Shown here: positions 37,741-48,059 of the stretch, piece after piece
How positions within the stretch are numbered: the stretch's first letter is position 1
Layout: every line of letters begins with the position of its first letter
Origin: Trichoplax sp. H2
Taxonomy: Eukaryota; Placozoa; Uniplacotomia; Trichoplacea
Reading direction: 5' to 3'
DNA: 64,000 nucleotides
Assembly: GCA_003344405.1 (NCBI GenBank)
Contig: NOWV01000043.1
Span: 186,001 to 250,000 of the forward strand
Program-made: the position numbers and the translations under genes
The notes under the pieces: generated by a model
Seen by the model: the letters and a program-made list of their open reading frames with translations, nothing else
Databases searched by the model: none
Told to the model about the DNA's origin: nothing

Positions 37741-38759
37741 TAGTTTATATAAATAGTCCATTTTGTTATTTATCCAATACTAGAGGTTTTTCATGGATTA
37801 TCAACAGAAAATCCTAGTATCCAGTTAGTTGATTAATACACCAAAAGCTGTTCGAGCAACATTTCAGGCTGTCTTGTAATGGATAAACCTTTCTGTTAAT
37901 CCTTGTGGTGCTTGTAAGGGTCCGTCGAGGGGTCCATAGCAAGGCATCTATCTACAGTAGGTCCTCCTTTCATCTAGCTCTACCACCTTACAGCCTTAAT
38001 AGAGTGCTTGCCACAATGACGCTTTATTGCATTCATGATCCATCATTCATTCATGCTAGTTATAGACCCTAAACCTATAGACATAGGCGTAGACATCTCT
38101 CTCTTTATATATAATGTAGACATAGAAATACAATACGTAGATATATACCAATATGCACTTATGTATATAGAGTGCTGTATAGTTTTGTGATGTATATGGG
38201 TACCTACAAGTATAGGGTGCACGACGTATATGAATATAGTATGGTGAGATGATGCGATCAATCTGCATCTCTCTCTCTCCATCTGTTGCAAAGGATATAG
38301 ATATAGACATAGATGATTCCTACGAGAGACTAATATCAGTACTAATTATTCCACCCGCATCAAAAATGATACTAACGTTTTCTTCTTCATCTTCGGAGAT
38401 GAGATCATTTTGGAGTTTGGAGCAGGACTTTTTTAGTAGTCCCTGCTTGAATAAGCCTTCCGAATATCGTCTTATCAATTTTATTCGACTGAGTATGAGA
38501 TCCACGATGGATAGATGGGTAATCTATCATTCATGCTGGTCAACAAGTGGTCATAGACCCGACTAGGCCGCTGTTGTACCTTGTTCACTGTCAGCCCCTA
38601 TCGGCATTAGCAATTTTCGACTCGTATTCAGCTCCATTGATTCGATCCAATTGAACTTCCCTGGCAATAATACTAATTTAAACATGGATCAATCTCAACT
38701 ATTAAGCTACATCATCAAAACCGAACCTTTCTCAGGTCTGCTTGCTATCCAAGTTATTC

Positions 38760-39000
38760 CACACATAGAATAGAATAACACTCATTTATAATTATCTACT
38801 ATTTAATGAATTCTTAATTATCATAGAATAGAATAGAATAAGATTCAGTAATTAGAATTATCTAATTAATGAAATCTTAATTATTATAGAATAGAATAAG
38901 ATTCATTAATTAGAATTATCTAATTAATGAAATCTTGATTATCATAGAATAAGACTCATTAATTACAATTATCTAATAATTTAATGAATTCTTAATTATA
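38760..39000. repeat. Tandem repeat, about 55-62-bp unit, four copies
   Basis: The unit ATAGAATAGAATAA(G/C)A-CTCATTAATTA-GAATTATCTAATTAATGAA-TCTTAATTATC is repeated four times with few differences, some copies with an extra internal ATAGA(A) step. Confidence 0.8.
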
Positions 39001-39070
39001 TTACAGTACAGTACAGTACTGTACTGTACAGTGTACACTATGTACAGTACTGTACTGTACTGTACTAATC
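39001..39070. repeat. GTACA/TGTAC palindromic repeat
   Basis: A run of alternating TACAG and CTGTA pentamers. A 24-bp perfect palindrome (six ACAGT/ACTGT-type steps) lies at 39006-39029, and a second block of TGTACAGTACTGTACTGTAC follows at about 39041-39060. The whole 65 bp can fold back on itself. Confidence 0.85.
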
Positions 39071-39284
39071 CATCATTCCTGATGGACAGTTGCTACAGCG
39101 AATGATCCTGTGGGTCTAAACCGTTTAGTACGTACAGCGTCATCCTCTTCTTAGAAATCAACACTAATGTTTTGCGACATTTTGAGAACGAAATTCATCA
39201 AAATTGTTATGTGTGGAAAGAAGAAGCTCTCATAAACATGCCGTTATAAGAATTGATAGAGCAGAGCTAAGAAAAACTCTACAG

Positions 39285-39640
39285 TATAGTTTAGTATTGT
39301 ACTGTAGCGAACCGTACTGTACTGTAATGCAGGTGATGATCGTCAGGTGACCTTTTGTTCGCTTCACTCTCATGCGAACTCAGTACTGTGTAGACCTATC
39401 AGCGGGGTCCGGCAGGCAGTGTACTGTACACTGTACAGTACAGTACAGTACTATACAGTACACTGTACAGTACAGTAATACCGGACCGAATGACGTCACT
39501 ATGAGTACTGTAGACTACAGTCCAGGCTCAGGAAAACCGACTGTTCGTACTGTGCACTGTACACTGTACGCTAGAATAGCAGTATTATACCAGTAGCGTA
39601 CTGGTATTGTTCCGGATCGGATCGGATCGGTACCAATCTC
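39285..39640. promoter_or_regulatory. Second palindromic TACAG/CTGTA cluster upstream of prosaposin D
   Basis: GTACTGTA/TACAGTAC steps recur from about 39285 to 39480, with further ACTGTGCACTGTACACTGTA at about 39557 and three GGATC-GGATC-GGATC-GG steps at about 39613-39630, ending about 80 bp before the gene D ATG. Placement upstream of the gene suggests the promoter/5' UTR carries the repeats. A regulatory role is inference only. Confidence 0.3.
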
Positions 39641-39708
39641 ACGTTCAGTGAAGACTGACGTCAAATCAACGGCGAGTCCATACCTCGGTAAATCAAAACA
39701 ATTTGGCC

Positions 39709-42700
39709 ATGGCGTCCAAATTGGCAACTGTTTTCTTCCTTCTTTCCGGTAAGAAATAGTAAATGATCTAGCGATTAAATCGATTCAATGAAGCTCCACT
39801 CCTCTTCAGGGTGTTGTCTTGAAGTAGTCTGATCATTGATATGGGTGAAATAATGAGGAGTGGAGCGGAGAAAAGGGGTCGAAAATGCTAACTGAGAATG
39901 GTAGAGTAGGCTTGTGTAGGCTGGACGACCTTTGTCATGGAGAAGTTGGAACAAATTTTGTAAAATCAATTGACTTGAGGATTGATCTTTTACCATAGTT
40001 TGTAGCGTAATCCACGCCAAGCACATCCTTGGTGGTCAATCATGTACTTGGGGCCCATCTTATTGGTGCCAATCGGCCAAGACAGCGGTCGAATGTGATG
40101 CCTTAGATCACTGTATGAAGAATGTTTGGAGTAAGAAATTGGTAAGCCAAAATTTAATCTTGTTTTGACTTGTTGTCCATTGCATGCAAGCATCGATCGC
40201 TTCTGATAAATCGAGGATAAACTACTTTTCATGCTATCCAATCATCTATATTGATACGCCAAAGAGTGTAGACTCTTCCACCAATCATCACTACAATAGA
40301 GTACAATTTCTTTTCATCATCTGTGTCTTTTGATGGAATGACTCTCTACTCCATTCCTGACCATCGTTGTCAGTTCAGTTGGCTAATAAAATAGTTGACA
40401 GCGAGAAGAAATTAACCCCTGCCATCTTGGGTGTGAAATATCAATGTTGTGTATTCCTACTTGGATAGAAGATTGTATTAACTTCATTTTTCACGCCAGT
40501 AAAAGTACGAATTGACTGTAGACAAGTTGAAACAGGACGCTCGTTATTCAATGCAGTTTGGACAACTTGCTATTGGACATGAGATTCGATGCTCGACATG
40601 TTTTGCCTTAGATCATGTTATTTCCTATTACCGTCAAGTTCCAAGTTTCAAGGATTATTTTCTCTACCACCCTACATCAAACTATGTGTCGCAAATTTCC
40701 TCTCAAATACAGCAACGACCAGTCTATTTTTCATTTGCTAGTGACTACTGTAGTCTTATTCTACCATATCGCACTCGTATTTTCATGCTAGTCAAATTAG
40801 GTCAATGCTTGCTTGAACATTTTCTGCTAAGTGTATACCAAAATAACATGAATAGAATGATGTATTACTTCATGCCTTAGCAATCAATGGGATGAATGGT
40901 GTTTGATTGCAACTATGAAACTCGTTGTCTTCTATTACTCGTAGAAAAGTAATGGTATAGAATGTGATCTATGCGAAAGTGCCGTGTCAAATTTTATTAA
41001 GCATGCCAACTCCAGTGGAGCTCAGGTACACTTCATTTCGCACTTGCCTACCATTGGCCCACTTTTACTTAGCGCTAACCAAACGGATCCAACTCCGTTC
41101 TAATTATTTACAGAAAGAAATTGCTCAGCTTCTCAATGGTCTTTGTACCGCCATCGGTGGCGAGGCTGAAAAAGGGGTATAAAATGTTAAATTATACTTT
41201 TAGCAGTATTATCCTTGCCGGAAAAGTCTAACTTGATCTTATCATTTTACAGTGCAAGACTTTTGCTACAAAGTATGTACCCCCTTTTATCCAATACGCA
41301 CTGAAAATGCTTGTAAGTAGTAATCAGACATTGTTATCCATCCATAGTTTGAAATGGATGTTACGATGATGATAGTAACGAGTTGATCATACCAATGAAT
41401 CTTTATAGAAACCAAAGCAACTGTGTACGTTAGTCAATTTATGCTCCGCTAGCAGTAGTGAGGGTCTAATCAATCTGCAGAACTTATTAGCTCCTGGTGC
41501 CATCAGAAACATCTTAACCTCTGGTAAAATTGAGAGTATTTTAGCTCCGGGTGCTGTGAGAAACGTAAAAACTTCACCTGGCATTGAAAGCATTTTAGCT
41601 CCTGGTGCAGCGAGAAACGTAAAAAAACAACCTAGCATAGAAAGCATTTTAGCCCCTGGTGCTCAGAGAAACGTAAAAGTTCCAGCTAGCATTGAAAACA
41701 TTTTAGCGCCTGGTGCTGTGAGAAATGTCAAACTTCCAGCAAAGACACAAGCTGCCAGTTCCGTAAGTATTAATAATTTACTGTTAATTGAACTTGCGCT
41801 TCAATCCAGCACTTTATTGTATAGAACATTAAAATCGAATAGGAGCTATGTTGAATTGATCTTTTCACACATCTTATTCAGGATTCATTAGAATGCATTG
41901 CTTGCTCCGTTATCGTTAGTGAACTCGACTCTGCTTTGGGCAATAAAAACACCGAGGTACCCTACATGGAATCACTGTCTCTGTGTTCGAAATAATATTA
42001 AAATAATACTTGCTAACACTATTTTATTCCTTTATACGTATCATGCAGAATAAGATTATCTCATATGCGGATAGCTTATGTAAATATCTTCCTGGTGATC
42101 TTAGTACAGAGGTATAGTACATTCCTATAATTCAACCATGTACGAAATAGCCATGGCAATTTTACCGTAGTCTAACAAGTTTCAATATGATAGTGTCAAA
42201 GCTATATCAATCAGTTTGGACCACCAATCTTGCAAGCTTTGTTGCAATATTTGCCAGCGAATCAAGTCTGCGCTTACTACTTAAAGCTTTGCCCAAAATC
42301 TGTACTTACTAATGATGGTAAGGAATTTTCAATTGAACCCTTATTGTAGTAGTAATCTACCTGCTTATGCACTAAATACTTTTCATTTGAACACTACTTA
42401 TGGCTTCTGTAGACGTTCGTGTCCCAGCCCCTACACAACTTGTATCCGGCCTATGTGTTTTCTGCGAAACTGGAGTTACATATATTGAAGGCCTGCTCAA
42501 GATTAACAAAACTGAGGTACTACTACCAAGTCCTTTATGCTGCGTCAATGATTAATTTGCTCTTCTAAGCACATTATTTCGCCTTATTGACTAAATTCCA
42601 TTTTCGTTCCTTTAGACTGAAATCTACGACGCTTTAGTTAACTTGTGCACCGTTGTACCTACTGGAGTATTACGAACTGATGTATGTTGTAGAATTTGAC

Positions 42701-43185
42701 TTGTTGATTAAAATAATATGTACGACTGTACGTCTCACTTGTAAATCAGACTAAACCATTGCATTTTCTGCTATTTCAGTGCGACAATTTCGTCGAAAAA
42801 TACGCAAAAGCTGCTATCAAATTGGTCAACTCAGACATTGCCCCATCTAGCGTTTGCAAGGTAATTCCGAAGGAAATCTGTACTGCGAGTAATATTCTGC
42901 ATGCTATACCATTGATTAACCTTATTTTGCAATGATAACTATGGATATAGTTGCTTGGTATTTGTAACAGCTCTGAAATGGCAACCAAAAAATTAAATGT
43001 ATGTCGCATGGGTCCTAAATTTTGGTGCGGAACCAAAACTGCGGCAGTTTATTGCAAGGTAATTTATTTTAAAAACTTGTTTGATGATCAATAACTGCAC
43101 GATGAAATTCGCTAAGAGATGACTAACATTGGATTTCTTTTTTCAATTTAAATCACAGAAACAACGTCAATGCGGTAAATCTTGA
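39709..43185 (+). CDS. Prosaposin-like multi-saposin precursor, gene D, with expanded ILAPGA linker
   Basis: Exons 39709-39748, 39999-40141, 40945-41025, 41114-41176, 41253-41312, 41409-41762, 41882-41956, 42049-42111, 42194-42317, 42413-42516, 42616-42681, 42780-42860, 42951-43058 and 43159-43185 sum to whole codons and give 462 aa. Signal peptide MASKLATVFFLLS; N-terminal SapA-type domain (CTWGPSYWCQ, CDALDHC); SapB1 (IECDLCESAVSN...), a linker with five copies of an I-x-x-I-L-A-P-G-A-x-R-N-V-K-type unit, SapB2 (LECIACSVIVSEL), SapB3 (LCVFCETGVTYIEG) and C-terminal SapA-type domain (CRMGPKFWCGTK, YCK, QCGKS end). Saposins are small, disulphide-rich, lipid-binding proteins cut from such precursors in acidic compartments. 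The acceptor used by the paralogues for the 42951 exon reads CAGC here; an AG 21 nt upstream restores phase and adds LLGICNS. An extra saposin-like exon (40557-40637) is not in this model. Confidence 0.9.
40557..40637 (+). CDS. Unplaced duplicate of the first SapB1 exon in gene D (candidate alternative exon)
   Basis: Between the N-terminal SapA exon and the SapB1 exon of gene D lies an 81-nt open block with acceptor ATGCAG and phase 0 at both ends. It encodes FGQLAIGHEIRCSTCFALD followed by HVISYYRQ: the C-x-x-C start and first amphipathic helix of a SapB domain. Its length equals the SapB1 first exon of D (40945-41025) and C (32458-32538), so it could replace it in frame. Including both would give two first helices. 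The donor (CAA/GTTCCA) is weak. It could be a mutually exclusive exon or a fossil; the surrounding frame stays open to 40880, which is neutral evidence. Confidence 0.4.
41478..41742 (+). repeat. In-frame coding repeat (ILAPGA linker repeat) in gene D
   Basis: Five consecutive copies of about 17-19 codons: NLLAPGAIRNILTSGK, IESILAPGAVRNVKTSPG, IESILAPGAARNVKKQPS, IESILAPGAQRNVKVPAS and IENILAPGAVRNVKLPAK. Copies 2-5 are nearly identical at DNA level (ATTTTAGC-CCTGGTGCT-GAGAAACGTAAAA). The repeats lie between SapB1 and SapB2 inside one 354-nt exon. Genes A, B and C have about one recognisable unit in the same place (ILSPGAVRNI, LFPGAVKNT, ILAPGLVSDVK). Confidence 0.9.
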
Positions 43186-43700
43186 TTTAGCTTTTAAAGC
43201 CTGTTGTACCTAGATTATACTGTACTTCATTAATATCTTGTTAATCTATTTTTAAGTAATTTTGATTATTTCTTGCCGGATATTGTAAGAAATTGTAGCG
43301 TGTTATTGTGATAATTCTATTTGCAAGAAATAAGTTTCACGTACTGTATTTACACCTAAACGTTAAACAACTTATGTATGGTATTCTTACTTTTAGTTTT
43401 ATATGCGTATGTTAACCACACAAGTATTTCGTATTATTCACAATAGCTCGCGTTCGATAACTGAAGTAATGCTTAGGTCATGATTCTAATTCCTTCGTTC
43501 AATTCTCATACTGTACCTTCATGTAAAGTGTTTAGAAATGATTACAATAAAAAATTCCTGAAGAAAATCGCACGGACATGCGCTTTAATAGTATAATCTT
43601 TCTTAGAACAATATCACTAAATTGGCATTTTGGCTAACTTTTTACTCGATAATGCATCTGTCTGCTGATAAAATTCCTTTTACCACTTTTTTCTATCTAG

Positions 43701-44506
43701 CATCAACAACATTAACTGCCAGTACGTCCGTGCATACCGCATTCAAGGCCACCGAAGTGTGTAGTTTCTGTGAAACTATTGTAGACTATGTCGAGGGCCT
43801 TATCAAAATTAATCAAACAGAGGTAAAAGATCTCAGCTTTTAACATTAAAATGCAACATTTACAGAATAGACTTGATGCTAAAATTGTTTAATCTTTGAA
43901 TTTAAATTAGAATACGATCTACAACGATTTGGCCACTTTGTGCTATATCTTTCCATCTGGAAGCATGAGAACTGATGTACGTATATCTTATTGTAAAGAT
44001 ACGGCTCAAGCAATAGATTTTGTTATTTTATCTAATCATGCAGGTTTTTTAACTTTTATGAACTGGGTTCCGAATAGTGTGTCAGTTTTGTGGATAAATA
44101 CACAAAGTCTGTTTTCCAATTGGTTAACTCTTCCGTTAAGCCTTCCAGCGTATGCAAGGTATGTATTATTACGTTTCTAAGTGTTTTTTCATCTGATTGT
44201 GATTTTGATAATGCATGACTATGTGCTATTATTGTATAAGCTGCTTGGAGCTTGTAGTAGTAGCCAGGTTGCTGTACGAAAAATGAATTTGTGTCTTCTC
44301 GGCTCCGAATTCTGGTGTCGTAATAAAGTGGCTGCGAGTCAATGCAAGGTGATTGTTGTTGCATGGTTTAGTCATAAAGTTGAATAAGGAGTGTGTTATT
44401 GATTTTGAGTCTTAAGGTGATTAATTAAATATTTATTCATTAGCCTCAAATAAACCGTATAATATCTCTTTTCGTTTCACAGAGACGAAGTTATTGCCGC
44501 CTATAA
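43701..44506 (+). CDS. Partial prosaposin unit E: one SapB plus C-terminal SapA (tandem copy of the last exons of D)
   Basis: Exons 43701-43822, 43911-43976, 44078-44158, 44268-44348 and 44483-44506 are phase-compatible: phase 1 entry, SapB with EVCSFCETIVDYVEGLIK, LCYIFPSGSMRTD and ...SSVCK, then a SapA-type domain CLLGSEFWC...SQCK and a last exon RRSYCRL plus TAA. It matches the last five exons of gene D in order and phase. No signal-peptide exon was found between D's stop (43185) and 43701. It may be an alternative 3' end reached from D's exon ending at 42317 (which also ends in phase 1), a separate short gene whose first exon I missed, or a fragment. Absence of stops and retention of all paired cysteines favour use. 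In the SapA-like domain the usual GP before the aromatic residue is GSEF. Confidence 0.72.
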
Positions 44507-45779
44507 TGCTTTGGATCAAGTTGTAATTAGCAATGAATAATTCGCTAATTTAGGACTTACTCAGTAACTTAGAAAACTAATGATAAGCTAATATCTAAGC
44601 TAATAACTGATATACTCATTTGAAGAATTTTGAATTACAGTTTACTACAGTTGCATAGCTGATAAATAGGTCAATGTTAGGGTTTATTGATTTGAATCTG
44701 TTATTCTGTTATTGACATAAATATGATGATAGTCGACTTTTGCACTAATCTAGATAATGCATAGACATGAAGATGGCGTAGTTATGACTTGTTTTGACTA
44801 CTATTTCGAAATATCGGTTAGCGTGTCATGGACTAGCGTTAGGTTTTGAAAGTATATTGTAGACACGCAAAGCAATAAATTTTGTTCATTTATATGTATA
44901 TATATATTGCTGTGTTTGTGTTGGACAAGCTTTAGTACCTTCTATCTATCTTTTATACGAATCTCCAATTTTAAGATGAGGTAGTCATGTAAGTAGGTAA
45001 AGCTGCAGCAATGATGAATTGCCGAGGGATACAATACCGAATTTCTTCAATATTTATAATTCATTGGTTGAGATTATGACGCGCGTCGGATTCTATGTGT
45101 GAGGGTTATATAATCAATAAGTACACCATTCTAAACGATGTTACTCAACTGATTAACAGCGTGTCTTACCTAAATCATGGCACAAACCATCCCTATATCC
45201 TGTATTTTAGTGCCCTAGTTAGGCGCAGACAGACAAAAGCTATTTCAAATATAATCTGAACAGACTAGGTGTACTGCTTTGTGAAACGTCAAGTTGTGTA
45301 ATCATATAAGAACTGACGCAAAAGTCAATCAATATTCAGCATCCTCAATTATAAGTATAGCTGCATAATTTTAAACAGTGAAGGCAAAATGATGATCATT
45401 TCAGGCTTGAAAAGTTATGTGGTCCAAATTAGTGTAATGACTACTAGTTAATCCTATGCTAAAGTATTTCTGTAACATTAATTGATAAGAATAGTTACCA
45501 ACGTCAGTACAGAAGAGAAGGATTTCTATTAGTAAAGAGACCTCATCTTAATTGTGTTAACGTCAGCAACCTTATCTAATAAGATAATCACTAATGTATA
45601 ATATGCAATGTGTACTACGAATCACTAATGCATAAGATCGTTGTATATAAGCCAAGTTTTTACTTATTATAGTCTAGTTCCTCTATCTCTGGTCTTGACA
45701 CTGATCTCCCAACAAACGTAATAAAATAGCCTATTATTATCTAACAACGTTTAAATTACTGTGAATTTTATTACAATTC

Positions 45780-47060
45780 CATAATGGAAGTTCCCTACAC
45801 TCACAGAATATTGCAACAGTGCTTCAAATCTCCAGCCTAATTTTGATTGGTATTGGGTGCTATTTACGATAACTTTTAATAACTTATTTGCAATTAGAAA
45901 ATAAAATGTGCACTATTAGTATTCGTCGATTAGATCTATCATTCTGAATAGGTTGGGGGAAGTTAATGCATTGTGAGATATTCTCCTATATCAGATTGTA
46001 ATCTCGCACAAATTGGAGAATGAAATGGGTTTTTCTAAGGCTATGACCTGATTTTGATTGCTTATAGCTTGATATTAAATTGAAATTTATAATGGCTTAT
46101 TTACAACTGAGAAATGTATATATATATGTATACTTTGACTTGTATCGACCACATCTGCAATTTGTATAGGTCAGAGTAGTCAATAATAAGTCGGGGAACT
46201 GTAACAGCTTCAGCTAATTACAGTAGGCTTAAGAACCCATTCACCAAAGGAATGAAATGAGTTGCTCTAATCCTACAATCTAATTTGGATTGGTCTTACT
46301 TAAAAATACATAATGCTTTTTCAATAACTCGTTTGTAATTAGAAAACGTGAACCTTACCGTGCATCAACTAGATCTGTAATCCTGTATAGGTCAAATTAG
46401 TTATACACTAGAGGTGCAGTCCAATATCAGACTACAATCTTACATGAGTTGGGACTGAAATGAGTTGCTCTAGCACTATAATCTAATTTGGATTGATCCC
46501 ATTTAATACTGAATAATACACTTTAATAACTTATTTACAATTAGAAAATATGTACCTTAGCGTGTGTCGACCAGATCTGTCATTCGGTATGAATCAGAGA
46601 AGTTAATAAATTGTGAGACATAGTCCAATATCTATATTATGAGCTTGTATAAAAGGGAATGAAATGAATTTTTTTAAACCTATACCCTAATTTTAGGGTT
46701 AGGGTTAGGGCTTTGAGTTGTAATTCCTTGATAATTTAATATAAATTTCGAATAATTTGCATTTTAGCGTTCATCACGATGCTAGATTTCTAATTCTGTA
46801 CAGGCCAGATTAGTTGATAAATTTTGAGATACAAACCGGTATCAGACTACAATCTCCCATGAGTTGGAAAAGAAATAAGTTGCTCTAATACTATAACCTA
46901 ATCTTGAATATAAGGTTTCAATAAATTGTTTACAATTAGAAAAAATGGGTCGATTTTAGCTTAAATCGTCTAGTGTTGTTATTCTGTATAGGCCAAGAAA
47001 GTTGATAAGCTGTGAGATGTGGTCCAATATCCGATGATTATGTTGTATAAATCGGAAAAA
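45780..47060. repeat. Tandem array, about 205-bp unit, six copies
   Basis: Units begin at about 45836, 46047, 46281, 46484, 46687 and 46905 with (C)CTAATTTTGATTG and share TTTAATAACTTATTTGCAAT, AGAAAAT, CGTC-GATTAGATCT, ATTCTGTATAGGTCAGA, GTTGATAA-TTGTGAGATA and CAATATCAGACTACAATCT followed by GAAATGAGTTGCTCTAA. Similarity is high enough to follow by eye. Confidence 0.8.
46685..46710. repeat. Interstitial telomere-type repeat (TTAGGG)3 with opposing CCCTAA
   Basis: Three perfect TTAGGG units (46693-46710) preceded by CCCTAA at 46685-46690, two bases apart, giving a head-to-head arrangement inside a unit of the 205-bp array. TTAGGG is the ancestral metazoan telomere repeat. Confidence 0.75.
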
Positions 47061-48059
47061 TAAAATGATTGGCATCTTATCTGTCGTGAATTACTATATG
47101 ATTATATGCCTGATCAAATGATTTGATCACCCAAAGATATATCCGTAACATTAAAAAAAGTGACCATCTCATGAAATTTGGTTTAACTGTAAAGCAAAGT
47201 ATAGCAAAACCCTTTAGATGCGAAAGGGTATTTCTGATTATACAAGCACAGTACATTATAATTATTCAACTCTAAATTATGTTTTCTATTAAAAATTAAT
47301 AGTCATCTACCTTGTCAAGTGAATTTTAATGACCTGGATGTACTCAAACAAGAAGTAAAAATTACTGTCTTTTAGAATTTTGTCTAATTGCAAATTTAAG
47401 TTTGACTCATCACTTTAAATACAAGTACAAGGAGACATTCCATAGTGCTACATAAATTTCACAGTGAATAATGATCAATCAACTTTAGATTTTGTCTCAT
47501 GAGAGATCAACAGCTGATGCTTTCATCACCAAAATATTTTATGGTATACATATATAGATCAATATCATATTAAAAATAGTTCAATTTAGAAAGAGAGTCT
47601 GCACCTACAGCGATATTTTTCTTATTCTGCATAATTGGTAAACTAAGAGGAAGAAACAAAGTCCTAATGGAGTTGTTTTGCATATACTAAAACAAAAAAT
47701 TCATTGTTTTAATCCTGCTATAATCATAATAAAACAAGATTTTATTTTACTTATTTGACCTTGTGTTCACAGCATGAGATTTAAAAGCTAAATCTCTTAT
47801 TTCATGTTCATCTTACTAAGATCAAATTGGCAGCTGAGAAAAATAATGGGTATCTTTCTTTTCCATATATTGTATCTTGTAAGATAGAATTCATATAATA
47901 AAATAGCTAGTCTATCAAATTCCTAGGAGAACTGTTTAACTGTGTAGCTACGTGATATCAACTTGTTGATAGCTATAAATAACATATTTATGCATAGAGT
48001 GCACAAAATAGGAACCATTTATCAACAGCTTACCAAGAATTGATAAGTAAATCAATCCA

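Larger units (their letters stand above)
36147..39708. other. Region between prosaposin C and D: decayed saposin pieces and simple repeats
   Basis: No intact gene was found. From 36.9 to 37.7 kb there are duplicated blocks with saposin-exon-like strings. 38.05-38.33 kb is ATA/TAGAC-rich low-complexity DNA that opens overlapping frames on both strands. A minus-strand frame at 38320-38505 (contains NDLISEDEEENVSIIFD) looks protein-like in composition, but no family, start or splice partner could be given. 38.76-39.07 kb and 39.27-39.64 kb hold tandem and palindromic repeats. The DNA from 39.6 kb is the upstream region of gene D. Confidence 0.5.

Noticed and set aside
38043-38566. Four overlapping frames on both strands
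   Set aside because: Driven by ATA/TAGAC and ATATAG low-complexity sequence; only the 38320-38505 minus frame looks protein-like and it could not be placed in a gene.
39372-39727. Frames through the TACAG/CTGTA palindromes
   Set aside because: Palindromic simple repeats stay open on both strands; peptides are repetitive (TVHCT-type) without domain content.
41253-41312. Suspected frameshift at a C-run in the third SapB1 exon of gene D
   Set aside because: On recount the run has five C's and the exon is 60 nt, phase 0 at both ends, as in genes A and B.
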